Shown here one piece after another: positions 59,265 to 64,000 of a stretch of 64,000 nt of DNA. Numbering within the stretch: position 1 is the stretch's first letter; each line of letters begins with the position of its first letter. A program made the translations under genes and the position numbers. The stretch comes from Rhodobacteraceae bacterium HLUCCA08 (GTDB taxonomy: Bacteria > Pseudomonadota > Alphaproteobacteria > Rhodobacterales > Rhodobacteraceae). Below the pieces are notes generated by a model. It was given only the letters and a program-made list of their open reading frames with translations. It did not search any database and had not been told where the DNA came from. The DNA lies in contig LJSF01000001.1 of the NCBI GenBank assembly GCA_001314655.1, positions 124,001 through 188,000 on the forward strand, read 5' to 3'.

Positions 59265-60437
59265 TCAGCCCGGCTGCGCCCCCTGGCGGGTCGCCATGGC
59301 CGCGGCGAAGCGTTCGAACAGGTAATAGCTGTCCATCGGGCCGGGGCTGGCCTCGGGGTGATACTGGACGCTGAAGACCGGACGATCGGTCATCGCGATC
59401 CCGCAATTCGACCCGTCGAACAGCGACACATGGGTTTCGCTCACGCCGGCCGGCAGGGTCTGGCTGTCCACGGTGAAGCCGTGGTTCATCGAGGTGATCT
59501 CGACCTTGCCGGTGGTCAGGTCCTTGACCGGATGGTTGGCGCCGTGATGGCCGTGGTTCATCTTGATCGTCCTGGCCCCCAGCGCGAGGGCCAGCATCTG
59601 GTGGCCCAGGCAGATGCCGAAGACCGGCAGGTCGGTCTTGTCGAGCACGGTCCGGATCATCGGTACCGCATAGGCGCCGGTCGCGGCCGGATCGCCGGGG
59701 CCGTTGGACAGGAACACACCGTCGGGCTCCAGCGCCAGCACATCCTCGGCCGTGGCGGTGGCGGGCAGGACGGTGACATCGCAGCCGGCACTGGCCAGGC
59801 AGCGCAGGATATTGCGCTTGGCGCCGTAATCGACGGCGACGACCTTGTGTTTCGGGGCGTGCTGGCGGGCATAGCCTTCGGGCCAGGCCCAGCGCATCTC
59901 GTCCCAGCGGTAGCTTTGGGCGCAGGTGACGTCGCGCGCCAGGTCGAGCCCCTCGAGGCCGGAAAAGCCGCGCGCGGCGGCGACCAGGGCCTCGATGTCG
60001 AAATTGCCGTCGGGGTCATGGGCCAGGGCCACATGCGGCGCGCCCTGCTGGCGGATCGCCCGGGTCAGGCGGCGGGTATCGACGCCGCCGATCCCGATCC
60101 GGCCGCGCCGGGCCAGCCAGTCGGTCAGCCGGTCGGTGGCGCGCCAGTTGCTGGGCTCGGTCGGATCCCATTTGACGACCATGCCGGCGGCGACCGGATC
60201 GGCGGTTTCGTCATCCTCGGGGGTGACGCCGGTATTGCCGATATGGGGGAAGGTGAAGGTCACGACCTGGCCGGCATAGGAGGGATCGGTCATGATCTCC
60301 TGATAGCCGGTCATGGCGGTGTTGAAGCACAGTTCGGCCACGCGCTGCCCGGTGGCGCCGAAGCCGTGGCCGTGGAACAATGTGCCATCGGCCAGAACCA
60401 GGCAGGCGGTCGGTTTCGGGGTCTCCGGACGGGCCAT
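59265..60437 (-). CDS. carA: Carbamoyl-phosphate synthase small subunit
   Basis: Glutaminase subunit supplying ammonia to CarB for arginine and pyrimidine synthesis. 390 aa. N-terminal CPSase_sm domain (AELCFNTAMTGYQEIMTDPS) and class I GATase with the Cys in FGICLGHQML and the His/Glu pair in QYHPEASPGP. No carB in the window. The start codon at 60437 is clear. Confidence 0.97.
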   Translation of the reverse strand: MARPETPKPTACLVLADGTLFHGHGFGATGQRVAELCFNTAMTGYQEIMTDPSYAGQVVTFTFPHIGNTGVTPEDDETADPVAAGMVVKWDPTEPSNWRATDRLTDWLARRGRIGIGGVDTRRLTRAIRQQGAPHVALAHDPDGNFDIEALVAAARGFSGLEGLDLARDVTCAQSYRWDEMRWAWPEGYARQHAPKHKVVAVDYGAKRNILRCLASAGCDVTVLPATATAEDVLALEPDGVFLSNGPGDPAATGAYAVPMIRTVLDKTDLPVFGICLGHQMLALALGARTIKMNHGHHGANHPVKDLTTGKVEITSMNHGFTVDSQTLPAGVSETHVSLFDGSNCGIAMTDRPVFSVQYHPEASPGPMDSYYLFERFAAAMATRQGAQPG

Positions 60438-60619
60438 GGCATGTTCTCCGATGTCGGCAAATTCGCCGCTGTCTAAGGCTGGCGCGACGAAGGGTCAAGG
60501 CCGCGACGGCCTATTGCGCTGACGTCGCGGAGGCTTCACACGCCCCCATTGTCTGTCCCCGCCCTGTTGGGGTATCGTGGGGTTTCGTGCCACCACTCAC
60601 GGACGATCGGACACAGGAC

Positions 60620-61078
60620 ATGGGACTTCGCGACAGGGTCAACACCGCCCTCAAGCAGGCGATGAAGGCCAGGGAGGCCGACCGTTTGTCGACCTTGCGG
60701 CTGATCAACGCCGCGATCAAGGACCGCGATATCGCCGCCCGCGGCGAGGGGGCCGAAGACGGGGTCGACGACACCGAGGTGCTGTCGATCCTGGGCAAGA
60801 TGGTCAAGCAACGCCAGGAAAGCGCCCGCGCCTACGAGGAAGGCGGGCGGCTGGAACTGGCGGAAAAGGAACGTTCCGAGATCGGGGTGATCGAGGAATT
60901 CCTGCCCCGGCAGCTGTCCGGGGCCGAGGCCGAGGCCGCCATCGACGCCGCCATCGCCGAGACCGGCGCCGAAAGCATCCGCGACATGGGCAAGGTGATG
61001 GGGGCGCTCAAGGCGCGCTATACCGGGCAGATGGATTTCGGAGCGGTCGGCCCTATGGTCAAGGACCGGTTGGGTTGA
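60620..61078 (+). CDS. GatB/YqeY domain protein
   Basis: 152 aa. MGLRDRVNTALKQAMKAREADRL start and EFLPRQLSGAEAEAAIDAAIA helices match YqeY, homologous to the tRNA-binding C-terminal domain of GatB but a stand-alone protein. It may help amidation of mischarged tRNA; unproved. AGGAC precedes the ATG. Divergent from carA. Confidence 0.9.
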   Translation: MGLRDRVNTALKQAMKAREADRLSTLRLINAAIKDRDIAARGEGAEDGVDDTEVLSILGKMVKQRQESARAYEEGGRLELAEKERSEIGVIEEFLPRQLSGAEAEAAIDAAIAETGAESIRDMGKVMGALKARYTGQMDFGAVGPMVKDRLG

Positions 61079-61121
61079 GACGTCCGGCATCGGGCCGGAG
61101 GCCCGACCGCCGGAGAACACG

Positions 61122-61310
61122 ATGAAAGCCACGTCCAAGGCTCAGCAACGCGCCGCGGGTGCGGCGCTGTCCGCCAAGCGCGGCGAGACCCGGGTCGGCG
61201 ACCTGCAGGGCGCTGCGCGCGACATGTATGACAGCATGACCGAAGCGGAACTGGAAGAGATGGCCGGCACCGACAGGTCGGACCTGCCGGAGCGGCGCGA
61301 CGACGCCTAG
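61122..61310 (+). CDS. DUF3008 small protein
   Basis: 62 aa. MKATSKAQQRAAGAALSAKR and MYDSMTEAELEEMAGT agree with DUF3008. Hydrophilic, Lys/Ala/Glu-rich, possibly stress-related; function unknown. It lies 43 nt after yqeY and ends tail-to-tail with the DUF2244 gene, sharing one CTAG for both stop codons. Confidence 0.88.
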   Translation: MKATSKAQQRAAGAALSAKRGETRVGDLQGAARDMYDSMTEAELEEMAGTDRSDLPERRDDA

Positions 61311-61813
61311 CGCGGATCGGTCAGACGCCGCAGCGCCGAGGTCAGTTCGTCATAAAGCGCCTTGCGTTCGTCCTCGGACAGGAAGGCGCCGATCTCGACC
61401 TCGCGCTCGCCGCCCTTGAGGGTGATGTAGAAATCGACCGGGCCGCCGGTTTCGTGCAGACGGACGCTGACCCAATAGGGGTTGGCTTCCCAATCCCGGC
61501 GGTTGCCGCGCCGGTCGCGGCGGGTCAGGGTCATGCGGTCGGGCCAGAGCCTCAGTTCCTCGAGGATCTCGCCGTCGCGATAGCTGCGCTCGATCGCGAC
61601 CCAGAGCGCGCCGAGCACGACAACGAAGAACGGCAGCACCCCCCACAGGACCGGGGACCCGATCACCGACACAAGCGGCACCGCGACCAGGGTCGCGGTG
61701 ATGCCGATGAAGGCGACGAAGTGCCGGCGCAGCAACGACCGGTAGGGCCACAGATGCAGCTCTGCCAGCGGGGCGCCGGCGTCCTTGGGGGTGTCGATCC
61801 ATTCGCGGGGCAT
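61307..61813 (-). CDS. DUF2244 membrane protein
   Basis: 168 aa with two membrane helices (about 32-70) and a cytosolic C-terminal domain (ELRLWPDRMTLTRRDRRGNR). Common in alphaproteobacteria beside cytochrome oxidase genes, as here downstream of ctaD, which hints at a membrane or respiration-linked role. The ctaD terminator and an AT-rich palindrome lie just upstream. Confidence 0.9.
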   Translation of the reverse strand: MPREWIDTPKDAGAPLAELHLWPYRSLLRRHFVAFIGITATLVAVPLVSVIGSPVLWGVLPFFVVVLGALWVAIERSYRDGEILEELRLWPDRMTLTRRDRRGNRRDWEANPYWVSVRLHETGGPVDFYITLKGGEREVEIGAFLSEDERKALYDELTSALRRLTDPR

Positions 61814-61839
61814 GGCCGAAATTCCGGACTTCTGGCGGG

Positions 61840-61867
61840 GCGAACAAAATTACGTAATTTTGTTCGC
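61840..61867. repeat. Perfect 28-bp palindrome with AT-rich core
   Basis: Core AAAATTACGTAATTTT flanked by GCGAAC and its complement, extendable by GGGG/CCCC around one unpaired G. Same 20-bp centre as at 17363. It lies 26 nt before the DUF2244 start and beyond the ctaD terminator. Confidence 0.9.
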
Positions 61868-61878
61868 GCCCCAACACG

Positions 61879-61904
61879 AAAGGGCCCCGCGTGAACGGGG
61901 CCCT
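61879..61904 (-). terminator. Intrinsic terminator of ctaD
   Basis: On the minus strand AGGGCCCCG and CGGGGCCCT pair over a 6-nt loop, followed by TTTCG. It lies 24 nt after the ctaD stop. Confidence 0.8.
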
Positions 61905-61927
61905 CGGTCAGTCTTTGCGGGGGCACG

Positions 61928-63604
61928 CTAGTGTGCGTGACCCTTGTCCCACTCGCTTTGCTTGGGCAGCGTTTCGAACGTGTGTTCGGGCGGCGGCGAG
62001 GGCAGGGTCCATTCCAGGGTGTCGGCCCATTCGTTCCAGGGGTTCGGCTCGGTCGCGTTCCGGGGCGCCAGCAGCGTCCGGAACAGGATCACGATGAAGA
62101 ACACGAAGGAGGCGAAGGCGACGAAGGCGCCGATCGAGCTGACGTAGTTCCAGACCGCGTAATCGACCGGGTAGTCGATGAAGCGGCGCGGCATCGCCTG
62201 ACGGCCCAGGAAGTGCTGCGGGAAGAAGGTCAGGTTGGCACCGATGAACATCGCCCAGAAATGCAGTTTCCCGGCCCATTCCGGCATCATCCTTCCCGCC
62301 ATCTTGGGCAGGTAGAAATAGATGCCGGCAAAGATGCCGAACACCGCACCCAGGCTCATCACGTAGTGGAAGTGGGCCACGACGTAATAGGTGTCGTGAT
62401 AGGCCCGGTCGACGCCGGCCTGGGACAGCACGATACCGGTCACGCCGCCCACGGTGAACAGGAACAGGAAGCCGAAGGCCCAGAGCATCGGGGTCTTGAA
62501 CTCGATCGAGCCGCCCCACATCGTGGCGATCCAGCTGAACACCTTCACGCCCGTGGGCACCGCGATCACCATGGTGGCCAGCATGAAGTAGCTTTGCTGG
62601 GTCAGGGACATGCCGACGGTGTACATGTGGTGCGCCCAGACCACGAAGCCCAGCACCCCGATCGCGACCATGGCATAGACCATCGGCAGGTAGCCGAAGA
62701 TCGGCTTGCGGCTGAAGGTGGCGATCACGTGGCTGATGATGCCGAAGGCCGGGATGACGATGATATAGACTTCCGGATGGCCGAAGAACCACAGGATGTG
62801 CTGGTAGAGCACCGGGTCGCCGCCACCGGCCGGATCGAAGAAGGTGGTCTGGAAGTTGCGGTCCATCAGCAGCATGGTGATGGCGCCGGCCAGCACCGGC
62901 AGGGCCAGCAGGATCAGCCAGGCGGTGACGAAGATCGACCAGGCGAAAAGCGGCACCTTGTGCAGCGTCATGCCGGGCGCGCGCATGTTCAGGAAGGTGG
63001 TGATCATGTTGATCGCGCCCAGGATCGAGCTGGCGCCGGACACGTGCACGGCGAAGATCGCCAGGTCCAGCGACATGCCCGCCTCGCGGGTCGACAGCGG
63101 CGGGTAGAGCACCCAGCCGACGCCGGACCCGGCCTGGCCGTTGCCGCCCGGGGCCAGCATCGAGGCCACGCCCAGCGCGACACCGGTCACGAACAGCCAG
63201 AACGACAGATTGTTGAGCCGCGGGAACGCCATGTCCGGGGCGCCGATCTGAAGCGGCATCAGGTAGTTGCCGAAGCCGCCGAACAGCGCCGGGATGACCA
63301 CGAAGAACATCATCAGCACGCCGTGATAGGTGATCATCACGTTCCACAGATGCCCGTTCGGGGTGCATTCCTCGGTCGAGGCGGCGGCGAAGAAACGCGC
63401 GCCCTCTTCGCACATGTACTGCACGCCGGGATGCATCAGCTCCATGCGCATGTAGATCGTGAACAGGACCGACAGGAACCCGACGAAGCCTGCGACGAAC
63501 AGGTACAGGATGCCGATGTCCTTGTGGTTGGTGGACATGAACCACCGGGTGAAGAACCCGCGGTTGTCCTCGTGTTCGTGGCCATGGATGGCGGCGTCTG
63601 CCAT
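61928..63604 (-). CDS. ctaD: Cytochrome c oxidase subunit I (aa3 type)
   Basis: Heme-copper catalytic subunit in the inner membrane, terminal oxidase of aerobic respiration. 558 aa, 12 membrane segments. [10 protein letters not shown] carries a low-spin heme His; [14 protein letters not shown] gives the CuB-His and the cross-linked Tyr; the HHMYTVG pair of CuB His is in [10 protein letters not shown]; and [12 protein letters not shown] holds heme a/a3 His. D-channel Asp is in the usual [20 protein letters not shown] region. Subunits II and III are not in the window. Confidence 0.98.
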   Translation of the reverse strand: MADAAIHGHEHEDNRGFFTRWFMSTNHKDIGILYLFVAGFVGFLSVLFTIYMRMELMHPGVQYMCEEGARFFAAASTEECTPNGHLWNVMITYHGVLMMFFVVIPALFGGFGNYLMPLQIGAPDMAFPRLNNLSFWLFVTGVALGVASMLAPGGNGQAGSGVGWVLYPPLSTREAGMSLDLAIFAVHVSGASSILGAINMITTFLNMRAPGMTLHKVPLFAWSIFVTAWLILLALPVLAGAITMLLMDRNFQTTFFDPAGGGDPVLYQHILWFFGHPEVYIIVIPAFGIISHVIATFSRKPIFGYLPMVYAMVAIGVLGFVVWAHHMYTVGMSLTQQSYFMLATMVIAVPTGVKVFSWIATMWGGSIEFKTPMLWAFGFLFLFTVGGVTGIVLSQAGVDRAYHDTYYVVAHFHYVMSLGAVFGIFAGIYFYLPKMAGRMMPEWAGKLHFWAMFIGANLTFFPQHFLGRQAMPRRFIDYPVDYAVWNYVSSIGAFVAFASFVFFIVILFRTLLAPRNATEPNPWNEWADTLEWTLPSPPPEHTFETLPKQSEWDKGHAH

Positions 63605-63699
63605 TGGGCTCTCCCCTAACCTTCGAGATTGGTCCGAGTCACAAGACGGACTCCGGATTGCGAATTGGTTCTAGACCGGGCGGGGGATGCGCGCAACAA

Positions 63700-63721
63700 C
63701 CCATGCAGGAGTGTGCATGGG
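63700..63721. promoter_or_regulatory. Inverted repeat upstream of ctaD, possible operator
   Basis: CCCATGCA, 6 nt (GGAGTG), TGCATGGG: perfect 8-bp arms, about 96 nt before the ctaD start. Either an operator for a dimeric regulator or a leader hairpin. Confidence 0.5.
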
Positions 63722-63766
63722 TAAAATCGGCGCGGTTACCTTCTAGGGCGCGGCCAGGCAGGGGCA

Positions 63767-63780
63767 TTGATCTGGATCAA
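63767..63780. promoter_or_regulatory. FNR/FnrL-type box upstream of ctaD
   Basis: TTGATCTGGATCAA is a perfect match to the FNR consensus TTGAT-N4-ATCAA. It is 163 bp upstream of the ctaD start, suggesting oxygen-dependent control of aa3 oxidase. A 7-bp hairpin GTCGCAC-CGG-GTGCGAC follows at once (63781-63797). Confidence 0.75.
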
Positions 63781-63830
63781 GTCGCACCGGGTGCGACGGA
63801 ATGGCGCAGGCCGTTGCCGGCTGCCGGCGT

Positions 63831-64000
63831 TCACCGCGCCGCCAGATCGGCGGCCAGGGCCCGCAGGATCGACTCGGTCGGCCGTTCCAGCCGGTCGCCG
63901 ACGATCGCCGCCGGAAAGGCCAGGGTTTCGCCGGGCGGCAGGAGCGCCTCGGCCTGCAGTCGCGTGGCCATCGAGGCCTCGACCACCGCCTCGGCGCGCG
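63831..64000 (-). CDS. Unidentified protein, 5' end cut by the window
   Basis: Minus-strand frame entering at base 64000 and ending at the TGA at 63831. The visible C-terminal 56 residues end ...ERPTESILRALAADLAAR; they are Ala/Leu/Arg-rich and helical in look. The preceding strand VEASMATRLQAEALLPPG contains an in-frame ATG, but the frame is open further up. I cannot assign a family from this fragment. Confidence 0.55.
   Translation of the reverse strand, partial: RAEAVVEASMATRLQAEALLPPGETLAFPAAIVGDRLERPTESILRALAADLAAR

Overview
The window is high-GC (roughly two thirds G+C), densely coded alphaproteobacterial chromosome. Its gene content and order point to the order Rhodobacterales (Rhodobacteraceae/Roseobacter type). 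Pointers are: an atpHAGDC operon without F0 genes, a DUF6446-type gene between glyQ and glyS, folB-folP-glmM, a VPLPA-CTERM protein, a SAM-II riboswitch before metZ, an HrcA/CIRCE-controlled groESL, and an FNR-type box before ctaD. Nearly all genes are housekeeping. I saw no prophage, insertion sequence, CRISPR array, tRNA or rRNA.

Layout: 1-5.2 kb holds an M23 peptidase (cut by the window edge), clpA, gloB and a methyltransferase. 5.4-10.6 kb is the F1 ATPase operon atpH-A-G-D-C with a large perfect hairpin between atpD and atpC. 10.6-14.6 kb has a DUF2267 protein, a Tet-like MFS pump, an H-type lectin protein, prs and a DsbA-fold isomerase. 14.6-22.2 kb is mostly minus-strand: a ribF-ycgN-threonine aldolase overlap operon, a MaoC hydratase, a HAD phosphatase, a periplasmic nucleotidase/phosphodiesterase and Mn-dependent pyrophosphatase. 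22.2-25.1 kb is looser: tiny ORFs with good Shine-Dalgarno sites, a 58-aa Arg-rich ORF, a DUF2161 nuclease-fold protein, a TraB/GumN protein and a small unknown gene. 25.0-27.2 kb is groESL. 27.3-30.3 kb carries a DMT permease, a Nudix hydrolase, a GST and an alpha/beta hydrolase.

30.4-31.8 kb is metZ with an elaborate leader: promoter, SAM-II riboswitch, short leader ORF overlapping an intrinsic terminator, then 28-bp tandem repeats. 32-36.3 kb has folE2, trkH and a ThDP-dependent decarboxylase-like enzyme. 36.4-38.1 kb is a secreted trypsin-fold protein that has lost catalytic residues. 38.3-48.7 kb is a long plus-strand run: glyQ, DUF6446, glyS, a PPDK-like protein with a degraded ATP-grasp half, a SleB-type hydrolase, folB, folP and glmM. 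48.7-64 kb has a VPLPA-CTERM protein, a DMT permease with a small membrane protein, ilvC divergent from two overlapping Lrp-type regulators and an aminotransferase, a UbiH-type hydroxylase, a HAD nucleotidase, a GntR regulator, a GT2 glycosyltransferase, carA, yqeY, DUF3008, DUF2244 and ctaD, ending inside an unidentified gene.

The least explained parts are intergenic: the metZ leader, a family of AT-rich palindromes in an otherwise GC-rich genome, a dispersed GC-rich repeat (three degenerate copies), the roughly 90-nt-spaced Shine-Dalgarno/mini-ORF units near 22.4 kb, and the symmetrical elements before ctaD. All calls come from reading the sequence; no database search was run.
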